Below, piece after piece: positions 55,453 through 64,000 of a stretch of 64,000 nt of DNA (position 1 is its first letter; each line of letters opens with the position of its first letter). The stretch covers positions 1,798,001 to 1,862,000 of the forward strand of contig NW_020167520.1 of assembly GCF_001641265.1 (NCBI RefSeq), written 5' to 3'. Source of the DNA: Pseudogymnoascus destructans. Lineage: Eukaryota > Ascomycota > Leotiomycetes > Thelebolales > Thelebolaceae. The position numbers were made by a program, and so were the translations under genes. The notes beneath the pieces are model-generated. The model worked only from the letters and a program-made list of their open reading frames with translations, ran no database searches and was not told where the DNA came from.

Positions 55453-56460
55453 TTAATCGCTGCTTTCATCAGCATCTAGCCATTCTCGATCCTCCGGACT
55501 GGCGTCAGCTCCGTAATCAAGTAGTAGCCTGGCAAAATCTCTCTTTTTATAAAATCTAGCCGTTGATAGCGGCGTCCAGCCAATGTCATACTTATGATTG
55601 ACATCGGCTCCTTTATCAAGTGCCAGCTTAGCAATTGCTTCGTTCCCTGTATTAGCAGCGAATATCAGGGGCGTCTGACAACGCATCCCCCACATATACT
55701 TCAGCTATCGTACTAAGAAGTAGCTCAACGACTTTCTCGTGCCCATTCTCAGTAACCTCCATTAGCAGCGTTCTATCATTACCATCTTTCAAATCACCTT
55801 CAGCTCCTCTATTAAGCAGTATCTTGCATTTGCATGCCCGTGTTCACCGGCAGCCCATATTGGGTTGGTCCAAACCTTTGTATACACCGTCTCGATAGAG
55901 GCTCCTCTATCTAGAAGTTGTTCTACCGCTGCATCTTGGCCTGCTCCAGCTGCTAATAATACCCAAGAATCACGCAGTTTTGGCGATTTATCGAGTATAC
56001 TCTTCTCCATACCAGGTCGGTCCATCCAAGCAGGATAGGCTGCCAATGCGTGATCCTTCCATTCTTCAACCGCATAGCTAAAAAATTTGCGCGCCTTAAA
56101 GTCATCCCGTTTTTCTTGAAGTATAATCTCTTCGTCGGATATCGTCCCGGCATCGTGCGCTATCTCTTCGTTGAGTGCTATATCTTTGTCGAGCGCTGTC
56201 TCTTCGGCCTCATTTATACTCAAATATTTCCAGTAGACCTGGAGCATATCAAAGTTCGATGCACTTTCTTCTGGATAGAATCCTACAAGGTCGTCGTGCC
56301 CTGAGAGATCTTCTAGAAAGTCTTTTGCTGATTGGTGTACTAGATGGACAGTCTGATTCTCTTCATCGAGTTTTAGGAATGCTCCGCAGCAACGATATTC
56401 ACGTCTCCATTCATTTAAGTCTCGACCATCTGGAAGAGTAGTTTTATCATACCCACCCAA
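55453..56460 (-). pseudogene. C-terminal part of a NACHT-ankyrin (NLR-like) gene, frameshifted
   Basis: On the minus strand from 56460 a frame begins in the region that follows the NACHT domain of fungal NLR-type proteins (FLKLDEENQTVHLVHQSAKDFL). It continues through a helical, acidic section and reaches ankyrin repeats (AAGAGQDAAVEQLLDRGASIET). Around 55835 the frame shifts; the repeats continue in the next frame (LLNRGAEGDLKDGNDRTLLM, then ENGHEKVVELLLS). A second shift near 55690 leads to TPLIFAANTGNEAIAKLALDKGADVN and a final repeat ending at 55453. Proteins of this kind act in fungal self/non-self recognition and cell death. Without N-terminus and frame it is a relic. Confidence 0.75.
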
Positions 56461-57252
56461 CCTAAGAAGACATATTTAAGCGACCACACGTATCTTACTC
56501 AGCAGTACAAATTGGGGCCTATCCCCACCGTAGAATAGTTAGTCGAATTGATCCCGATTGAAATGCGCAACAGGTCTCATCACTCTGATCGCTCTCAGAG
56601 TCGAGTAGTATCGATATCCAAGACCGCCCCCTGGCCTCGAGTGCATTGGCCAGTCTGAGGGTCTATGGATGGCTCGCATTGGGGATCGGGATCATCGGTA
56701 CAGTTGACAGTCGAGAGCTATGATCGCCCCCTTTTTGATTTCGCCGGCCTGTAATCAGACCAAAGTCGGCCATTGGAAACGTCAAAGGCGGGGGTGGATG
56801 GGGGCATTGTCTCCTCTGTGAAGTGATACTGGATCCATATTCACCAGCGTTAGAATTATCAGTGCTAGGCGTGTCCGGTACTAATTTATCTTGATTGCTT
56901 CTCTTGTATTTAGTTTGTATTATCTCGGATGGATGAACAAGAATCCTACCGTCGTCGTTTGCGGCTCTTTATCTCACATGGAATGCCATCCACGGAACAG
57001 TTTGCACAGGGCGGGCCCAATAACCTGACTGTACACCGCACCTTTCGTAAATTACAGGCCTTGCACGCCATGGTGCGCGCTTCGACTTCTGGATAGAATA
57101 TCATTGAAAGATTTTGCTTACGATCTTATCTGACATTAACGAGGGTGAGTTTGAATCACTCGGAGTGTTTCTCAGTAAACTAAGAATATAATTGTATGAA
57201 ATAACATGTGAAACAAGGATTTCGGAATAATAATGGGCCGACATGAGATAAT
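56461..57252. other. gap between the two NLR-like fragments
   Basis: About 790 bp. A 55-codon open frame at 56929-57096 (starting MDEQESYRRR) is the only coding-like stretch; I do not recognise it. Otherwise I see nothing. Confidence 0.35.
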
Positions 57253-57500
57253 CCCAGCAGGTCGAGGGGACATGCGAATGGGTTCTGATAAATGCACAGT
57301 CCACTGAATGGCTTAACGTTGATAAGAGCCAACTGCTACGCTTGACTGGTGGTCCTGGAATTGGTAAAACCATGATTGCAACCTTTTTAGTTGATGAACT
57401 AAAAGAAAGGGCGAAATACTCTGGATCGGATTTATTCGCTTTCTTCGATCCCAACAGCCGTAATAACAAGGGGAAGTCAAATACCCTAGTTCAATCAGTT
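57253..57500 (+). pseudogene. NACHT P-loop fragment, opposite strand to the ankyrin part
   Basis: The open stretch starts with VEGTCEWVLINAQSTEWLN, typical of the linker before a fungal NACHT domain. It continues with Walker A GGPGIGKTMIATFLVDEL and LFAFF. Similarity is lost after about 57490. No start codon, no Walker B and no later part are found. It faces the ankyrin fragment at 55453-56460, so the two cannot be one gene without an inversion. Confidence 0.7.
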
Positions 57501-57682
57501 AGGATTATTGTCATCCATAGGCCGGAACCAAGCATAGAAAAGGGTTTCTTGGATGGAACCAAGCCATTGAAAGTCAATAGTGGTCTTATAAATCGTTATA
57601 CAGCTTTCGTTTGAAGTAGATCCCATTTTTGTACATAGAGGGAAATAGTTGCAAAGTAAAAGGTGGTGGAAATGGTGGAAAG

Positions 57683-57990
57683 TGTAACGCTGACTTCTAA
57701 ACGATAGAAGACACAGAGGTTTCTTGCGGAAGGTTGACTTGACAGAGGAGGCAGGGGATTAGACACAAAGGCTTTCCAAGTAACACGTTACAGTATTGTA
57801 AAGAATACTATATTGAGTTGAGCACGAAGCTCCTATCTAAGGAAATACTATCTACTTATATAGTGGCGTCGTGCCAAAGGGATATCCGTGGATAACATGA
57901 ATAACATAATATCCATGATATCCAATGTTATCCATCACGTGAGGTTGCAGCTGTAAGCGCTAGCCATAGCACTAGCACTTAGCCGTAACA
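57683..57990. mobile_element. LTR3 (TGTAACG family), second copy
   Basis: It begins TGTAACGCTGAC and ends TTAGCCGTAACA. The first 190 bp match 17294-17486 with few differences; the later part differs and is shorter (308 bp in all). No target duplication is seen (GAAAG before, CCAGA after). It lies directly downstream of the hAT relic. Confidence 0.6.
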
Positions 57991-58091
57991 CCAGACTGCA
58001 GTCTGGACTGCAGTCTGGACTATTAGTCTAAATCACAACATATGACTTGTAGCCTTTGCTATCTACGATTCTACCTCCAAGCTCCCCTATG

Positions 58092-59096
58092 TCATCTCCA
58101 CTGTGTCTGATCCCCCACCACTCTCATCGTGCCCCAATGCATCAGAGTGGTTGAACCCATCAGCTGCATCGACATAGCGACACTAGACTCTGCAATTATC
58201 TGACGGTAGTCCTCATGAAGCAGAAAACTCACATCTGATGGGACTATCAAGGCGCTGCCGTCCCAGGAACGTAGACATTCTACGAGATTTAAAGTTTCAG
58301 CGTCCATAGCTCCTCGCTGATCGGTTACCGTAAGTTTTGATTTCGAGAATAGTCGCTCTGTCCCAGAAGACATGGCTGCAATAGAAAGAATATCAATGGC
58401 CATCAATGACAAGCTAGGGAATCATTTTCATCATCACAACAGGCTCACGGCAGTACACTTCGTACTTGTCATCGTCTGTGTTGAAAATCGTCACCTTCTG
58501 CTCATTCATCCACATTTTGTACCCATTTAGTCACCTCGTAGTTGGCTCCTCTGCTAAGCCTGGTCGAAGAACTGGCAAGGAAGAAGTTGATTTGTACGAT
58601 TGCCTCCACAGCTGCCCTACCTGAGATTTAGCTTTCTCAATCCATTCCGTCTTGTCTTCCCAAGTCTTCTCCATGTATGCCCACTTGAAAGAAGGGTTTA
58701 AGACTGTGGCTGCTGAATAGACTGGAGAGTCTTCTGTCAGTTCATAGTAGTCGGCCAGTTTGGCCCAATCAGTCTCCATCATCATAGCCAAGTGGGGGAT
58801 GGTGGTGGCCTCCCTGGCGGCCTCGATGTGGTGTAGGAGATAATCCATGGTGGGAAGAACGTCGGCGATGGAATTTTGAACGCCCTCGTTGGCCATTGTC
58901 GCGTCGTGGAATGGTTCCAGAAATTTGTGAATCTCAGCAAAAGTTACCCAATCAGACGGAGTTAGGGCATCCTCTTGTAGAGTAGGCTCTTGTGTGCAAA
59001 ATACGGTTATAGGTTGCCTGACTTTATGCCTGAGAGCCCTTTCAACCATTTGGTACCATGAATTCCAATGAGTGTCATTGTCACGCTGTAGCCTGA
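58092..59096 (-). pseudogene. hAT-family transposase, fragmented
   Basis: On the minus strand from 59096 the frame reads DTHWNSWYQMVERAL and then a long hAT core (58531-59049). It includes FLEPFHDATMANEG, IADVLPTMDYLLHHIEA and YSAATVLNPSFKWAYMEKTW. After a broken stretch (58413-58530, with DKYEVYCREPVV readable in another frame) the C-terminal hAT dimerisation domain follows: MAIDILSIAAMSSGTERLFSKSKLTVTDQRGAM. Frameshifts and a missing N-terminal BED finger make it inactive. Confidence 0.8.
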
Positions 59097-59435
59097 GGCG
59101 TTGTTGTTGTAAGAAAAAAACAAGAAAGTGGGCGAAGCGGAATACTCAAATGTTGGCTTACAACAATAAACTCCGAATGGGCTAGCGCGAACAAAAAGTG
59201 AGCTCCAGTTTCGCATACCAAACGGACCCTAACGCGATACCACCTCGGGATGACTGCTGTGGCAAACAAAGCATCTTCCTGACGCGCATGACAAACGGAG
59301 TTATTCCGGACGCAATTACCAGCCAACATTCTGATAACAAAGAACGCTCCGCTCACAGATACCATTCGGAGACGTTGCAGACATGATACTAGCCGTGTGC
59401 TTTGTGGACAAAGCACTCTCTCAGGAGGGGAGTAG

Positions 59436-59684
59436 TGTAAGGATGCTTGTCCCTCAGTGACGGAAAGGATCTGAGTCGGGCAGGTTACGGTCATGTGGTG
59501 AGAGTGAAGGCAGGTTAGCCGAGTCGGACACGTTTCGGGTACTTAAGGAGATTGACCCAACGGGGGTTCCTCTCTTCATCTTTTTTGTATCCTTCGTAGT
59601 AGACCTATAGGATAGCATCCGTTTAGCCTCCTACTTGCACTCTCATATGCTATTACTGTGAGCTGGGTGTCCTGTGTCCTTACA
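59436..59684. mobile_element. solo LTR2 (TGTAAGG family), reverse of 5785-7098
   Basis: 249 bp beginning TGTAAGGATGCTTG and ending GTGTCCTTACA. It matches the reverse complement of the LTR at 5785-7098, has only one copy of the 110-bp unit and no gypsy LTR inside. Flanks AGTAG (59431-59435) and ATTAG (59685-59689) differ at one base, so they may be a worn target duplication. Confidence 0.8.
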
Positions 59685-60014
59685 ATTAGTGCCTTCACTT
59701 ATTTGGCACTAGGGATTTTTACTGTTATATAAGCACTTATTGCTCATGTCTCTTATTGATCTTTAGCTAGCAAATTATATAATACTTGGCCTTCTTGGAA
59801 ATCATCATGCTTCGACTTACTTTGCATCCCCTTACTTCAAGTCTCACCACTTAGCCAACCTGTTAGTCTCACCACTTGACCTCTATGGTATAAAGTATAT
59901 GCTTTGGAGCCTGAACTACTATACCTTGTCCTACTGCTTCAAGTATCGAAGTCTTCACATTATACTTCGGATACTTCTGCAGACTTGAAGGTCAGCCTCG
60001 GTTCGAACTGTCCT

Positions 60015-60493
60015 TACAGTAAGGCAAGCTGGCTGTTTGAAAATCCAGTGTCAGAGAGCATGATGAGCTCTGTGCCTTGAAGGTTGGCGTGGTACCAAGA
60101 ATCCATGTGTATTTTGCCCAGAATGATAAGTACAGGTGGTATGACTTTTCCAGTTGCAGACACAGCCTCAAGTATAGTAATAGACGTACGATTGTCAGGG
60201 CTTGGGGTGTAGAGCTCCTTTGCGGCTCATGGCACAATCACATGCTCTCCACCTGGAATCCCAACCCGAAAGCCAGTTTCATCCATATTCCAGATTGACT
60301 CTGGTTTTATACCACACTCTAGTAACCACTTTAGAACTGTAGGCTCATCTTGAGCCTTCGTATGCTGCTGCGCAATTGGCTTCATAGTAATAAAGTGATA
60401 TTCTTTAAGCTCATTCCATATAAATTTTGTAAGCCAGCTTTGTGATGGGGACAGCTGTGGGCTCCGCAGCTTACAGACAGCAGCAAATATCAT
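60015..60493 (-). pseudogene. pogo/Tigger DDE transposase fragment, N-terminal to central part
   Basis: On the minus strand the frame from 60493 reads SPSQSWLTKFIWNELKEYHF, then KPESIWNMDETGFRVGIPGG with the first catalytic Asp. An in-frame TGA (about 60228) follows where the family has an arginine codon. The same frame continues PSPDNRTSITILEAVSATGK, PPVLIILGKIHMDSWY and LSDTGFSNSQLAL. It ends about 60015, where a TGTAAGG sequence begins. A CGA-to-TGA change would fit RIP or CpG-type decay. Confidence 0.75.
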
Positions 60494-60510
60494 ATTCCTA
60501 GTTGCTCCAA

Positions 60511-61420
60511 TGTCATACTGACATTCGTTGCACTCAGTTTGCTATCAAACTCAAGAGCAAACTTAGAAATCTCCTCCTCAAACCTACAAGTCACTATACA
60601 TATTTTGGCTTATCACACCAACAACAAGAGCAATACTACTCAACGATTGCTACAACCATCTATGATTCATTACACGTCATCGCTCCTTAGTTACTGGGCC
60701 GATATTACCACACAGCATATCTCTACAACCCTCTATGATTCATTACATGACATCACTCATACTACCACATGACATATCTCTACCAACTAGAGGCCTAGGA
60801 GCATGAACGATAGCTCTAAAAGCTCCTACGAACCTCTATGATTCATTACACGTCATCGCTCTTTAGTTACCCACAAGATTGGTTAAGTTATGACATAATT
60901 TGTCTATGACATAATTTGTCTATAGGGGTACTCTGACCTTGGACCTCCTTTTACTTCCTATAGGCTACGAACCTAAGAGATGGTTCTATGGGATTCTCTT
61001 ACGTCGACTACAGTTACCAAGCCTGGTAAGTCATGGAAAGTCTTGGAAAATGAGAGAACTACACTCCTTTAGCATAAATAGGATTGCCCTTTCCTTAAGA
61101 AAGGGCAAGCAGACAATACAGTAAATCGACTATCACATACTTCCACGTCTTTTCCACGCTTCCAAGCATTCATCTTGTTACTCCTTGTTTCTGAAAAGTC
61201 AGTGAGGTGTTAACCTCTGACTTACCCCTGAGTTCCCAGACTCAACATTTGTTGCAACTTGTCTGAACCACTTCACTACATCACACGCCTGATTGCTGCG
61301 TTGTGGAATAGTCTAAGCTACGACCCTTTGGCTCTGTTTTCTAAGACAGTGTGTTGTCTTAGTAAATTCATCCCTTCCTTGGGTGGCTAGATTCTCACAT
61401 CTGGTGCACCCACCATTACA
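60511..61420 (+). mobile_element. solo gypsy LTR (LTR1), copy E
   Basis: 910 bp beginning TGTCATACTGAC and ending CACCATTACA. It shares with copy C the rearranged middle and the motif GTCGACTACAGTTACC, so it is of the second LTR subfamily. The flanks do not match (TCCAA before, CTTCT after). It sits exactly between two different transposase fragments. Confidence 0.88.
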
Positions 61421-61429
61421 CTTCTCACC

Positions 61430-62173
61430 ATGGACAACTTTTCAGCACATATCAAGGCCCTCGAATCGACACCACCCCCTGCGAATATCCGAGTTATCTG
61501 GCTTCCTCCAAATGCAACAAGTCGATTTCAAGCCCTAGATCAAGGTATCATTGCCTCTGTCAAAGCTCATTACCGTCGACAATGGCTCCTTTACATCCTT
61601 GATGCTTTTGAAAGGAATGAAGATCCTGTCCAAACGATGAATATACGACTTGCTATTCGATGGCTTCTTCGATCCTGGAATCACGACCTTACAAACTCGA
61701 CAATCTATAACTGTTTTCGAAAGAGTACAATTGTTCAAAAGCCAGTTCAACTACCCTCACAACCTCTTCCTGATATTACCAATCTCTATCAACAAGTACA
61801 ACAAGCTGGGAATGTACACGACTCTATGGATCTTTCAAGCTTTTTAAATTCAGTCGATGAGGATATACAAGAGTTAGAGGGGTGGGAGGATTTTCAGCGG
61901 GGGGATGCTATTCTTGAGGAAATCATGTCACAATACGTCCCAGATACCACTCAAGATGATGAGGAAGAGGATGAGCCTTCTTCACAGCCTGTGCCAACTA
62001 CACAAGCTGCGATTAACGCCATTCAAGTTCTGATTGAGTTTACGGAATCTGGGAATAGTGACACCTCAGAAGCACCAAGGTTCTTACGTTCTTTTGAACG
62101 TTTTGAGAGACAGTTAAGGCTCCTTGAAGCCAATTCACAAAGGCAGGGGACATTAGACTTATGGTTTATGTAA
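61430..62173 (+). pseudogene. pogo/Tigger DDE transposase fragment, C-terminal part
   Basis: The frame starts in the second catalytic region (MDNFSAHIK). It runs through the conserved WLPPNATSRFQALDQGIIASVKAHYRRQWL and the later AIRWLLRSWNHDLTNSTIYNCFRKS block to an acidic C-terminus and a stop at 62173. The N-terminal half is missing and is not supplied by the fragment on the other side of the LTR, which is on the opposite strand. An A/T-rich tail follows. Confidence 0.75.
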
Positions 62174-62252
62174 ATAGCTTCAATTTTTAATTTAATCACG
62201 TGTAATACATTTACTCGATATATGCATTAAGTCGATATATTTTTGTGGATCC

Positions 62253-62281
62253 GAGGCATCGACTTATCGTATTTTTACTGT
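62253..62281. repeat. possible terminal repeat of the pogo/Tigger fragment
   Basis: The end of this stretch, read on the minus strand, is TACAGTAAAAATACGATAAG. A CAGT start with A/T-rich continuation is usual for pogo/Tigger ends. It lies 80-108 bp behind the transposase stop. No second copy is in the window, so the call is tentative. Confidence 0.35.
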
Positions 62282-62497
62282 ACTCCTAATCAGTGTTGAA
62301 GGAGTGGTCGTACATACCGCCGTCGAATGTTTTCCGATAGCGGGTCAGGCCAGAACGAACACAATAGAAGTAGTATATACGCTTGGGATCAAAAATATAA
62401 ATTCTACCTTTTGCATCAATAATTACATATCAATATCACGCAAATTTATCTACAGACCTCGAGATACCTATCAGAGACGGCCGCTTACGATATAGAC

Positions 62498-64000
62498 ATG
62501 AGCACCAACAGCGCCAAGAAGGCAAGTGGCAGCGGAAACAGAGGCCCAAAATGGGGCGATGTTAAAAAATGGGAAAGAGGAGTTTCTGCAACATCAGGAA
62601 TGCCAGAATCAAGATCTCTTCCCACGTCGCAGAATGTGGCCATCGATACCACAAACTCCCCTGGTTTTGAACATCCTGGAGTGGCCTCATCTTGCATGTC
62701 ACCTCAAGAAAAATCTATTGTTACACTTTCTGCAGAAGACAGGGCAGTTGCAGAGGCAATAGACGCAATAGAGGAACTCACAAGCGACTTCGACGCGACC
62801 AGCATCGAGGCAGGTCCCAGTAAGCGGACCCCAGAGGCCACCATTCAGCAAAAGACGCAAACTCCCAAATTAGAAACTACCGCTGGACCCTCTCGAAAGA
62901 AAGAGTCCCGAACCTGGTCTGTTAACGACAGTCCAAATAACAACTACCAAGGCCCATTCCCAACCGACGATGCTTATGAGAATAGCCCTGCATCATCTCT
63001 GTGGGATGACGACCAGTCATGGCATATCCCGAGCTACCTCAGATTTAATCCAGCGAGACTCTTGATATATCGAATGAAACCACGGCAAAAAACAATGCGA
63101 CAGCGGCTTTCTTCCATGAAGCAGAAAGCCGTTGAGATTGCAACCAACGTGGATTGGGTGAAAGAAGCCATGGCCAGCATCCGTAACAAAGCCGGCGCGG
63201 AAAGTCCTAAACATAAAGAGAAGAGTGCCGAAAACTCACGCGCATGTTCAAAGGACATATCTGATTTGAGCTTAAGAGGTGGGGCCGGTAATATGTCGAG
63301 CTTGAACGGCGGAGGAAATGATATTCTTGGCTTTGGTGGAGGGAGTGATACCTGTGTAAGTATTTATCCCCATATATTTACTCAATGTAGTGTTCATCTG
63401 ACAATATAGTTATAGTGTGCTCAACTTTCTGCCAGTTTGGGATCCTCGGTGGTTTTTAATTCAAGCAGCGAGTATGGCAAATCACAGAGTTCGCATTGGG
63501 CTTTACAGCAGTCGGAACTCATCCCAAGCTGTATTATTGTGCCATCGAGAGCTTCCGAGGTGTCAGACGCCATCTCCATCATTTCAACCATCGAAACATG
63601 CAACTTTGCAATCAAAGGTGCAGGGCATGGAACAGTTGTGGGAGCTGCAAATATTGATGGGGGAGTCAAGTTTGATATGAGCCAGCTTAACGAAATCGAG
63701 ACCAACTCAGAAGGAACCGTCACCAGAATCGGGGCTGGAAGTCAATGGGGAGAGGTGTATGAGTATCTTGAAAACAGAGGCCTTTCGGTTGCCGGCGGTC
63801 GGAACGGCGATGTTGGCGTAGCTGGTGTGCTCCTCGGAGGTTTGTAACGAATAAATTTAAAAATCTGCAGCTGTTCTCATCCTTATCTAACTGTAAAAAG
63901 GTGGCATATCATTTTATGGCCCGCGAGTAGGCTGGGCAACTGATAATATCTTGAATGCGGAAGTAAGTTGGCATTTTTAAATGATTCCCGAATCAAAGCT
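62498..64000 (+). CDS. FAD-linked oxidase (BBE-like) with long disordered N-terminus, 3' end outside window
   Basis: Exon 1 (62498-63355, 286 codons) encodes a Ser/Lys/Asp-rich, mostly disordered segment starting MSTNSAKKASGSGNRGPKWG. The donor GTAAGT and acceptor TATAG (63411-63415) join it in phase 0 to exon 2 (63416-63839). Exon 2 starts CAQLSASLGSSVVFNSSSEY, the usual beginning of fungal FAD-dependent oxidases. The flavin-binding (PCMH) fold follows: PSRASEVSDAISI, then GAGHGTVVGAANIDGG with the histidine used for covalent FAD in relatives. Exon 3 (63901-63962, GISFYGPRVGWATDNILNAE) follows a 61-bp intron, and a new GTAAGT begins at 63963. Most relatives have a secretion signal in place of this N-terminus. 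Two separate genes cannot be ruled out, but the junction fits well. Confidence 0.72.

Noticed and set aside
56929..57096. 55-codon open frame starting MDEQESYRRR
   Set aside because: It is short, with no recognisable family, no neighbouring exon that fits, and it lies in decayed sequence. Mentioned only as a gap content.
57993..58019. Short palindromic repeat CAGACTGCAGTCTG / GACTGCAGTCTGG
   Set aside because: It is only a local repeat at the edge of the LTR3 copy, with no partner or function that I can support.

Overview
The window reads as nuclear DNA of a filamentous ascomycete (Pezizomycotina; a leotiomycete would fit, but that is a guess). The evidence is short GT-AG introns of roughly 50-110 bp with CTAAC-like branch sites, a dispersed 5S rRNA gene, and fungal-specific proteins (MID1, CAF16, DUF1770, a Tf1-like chromovirus, NACHT-ankyrin relics). 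All coordinates, splice junctions and repeat boundaries were worked out by eye.

Layout. (1) 1-3645: 3' part of the eIF2-alpha kinase gene GCN2. (2) 4136-17711: a transposon island. A Fot/pogo-like DNA transposon (4136-7282) carries a solo LTR of one family (5785-7098), which itself carries a solo LTR of a gypsy family (5919-6855). Next is a complete, apparently intact Ty3/gypsy chromovirus (7749-14473, minus sense) with near-identical LTRs, a 5-bp target duplication and a self-priming type primer-binding site. Then comes a host gene cut by a rearranged gypsy LTR pair (15447-17153) and a third family of solo LTR (17294-17711). (3) 18562-50858: a dense conserved block. In order: a UBA/UIM protein resembling an inactive USP25/28-type deubiquitinase, a Derlin, a DUF1770 protein, CAF16, ELP2, a WHIM-type chromatin protein, ribosomal protein uL2, adenosine kinase, an EST1/SMG7-like protein, a zinc-finger protein, YOP1, an RFX factor, MID1 and a forkhead factor. 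Three minisatellites and a polypyrimidine tract separate the last two. (4) 52347-62281: a decayed region with a glycoside hydrolase family 2 pseudogene, an isolated 5S rRNA gene, NACHT-ankyrin fragments in opposite orientations, LTR remnants, a broken hAT transposase and two pogo/Tigger transposase fragments joined by a solo gypsy LTR. (5) 62498-end: a gene that seems to join a long disordered N-terminus to an FAD-linked oxidase.

The core genes are housekeeping genes (translation control, tRNA modification, chromatin, ER-associated degradation, calcium entry, telomere or mRNA decay) with no operon-like functional link. The most interesting single observation is the chromovirus. Ten bases just inside its 5' LTR are perfectly complementary to the predicted 5' end of its own transcript, as in the self-primed Tf1 element. 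Other points are a start codon split by an intron in the uL2 gene and the triple-nested insertions whose target duplications give their order.
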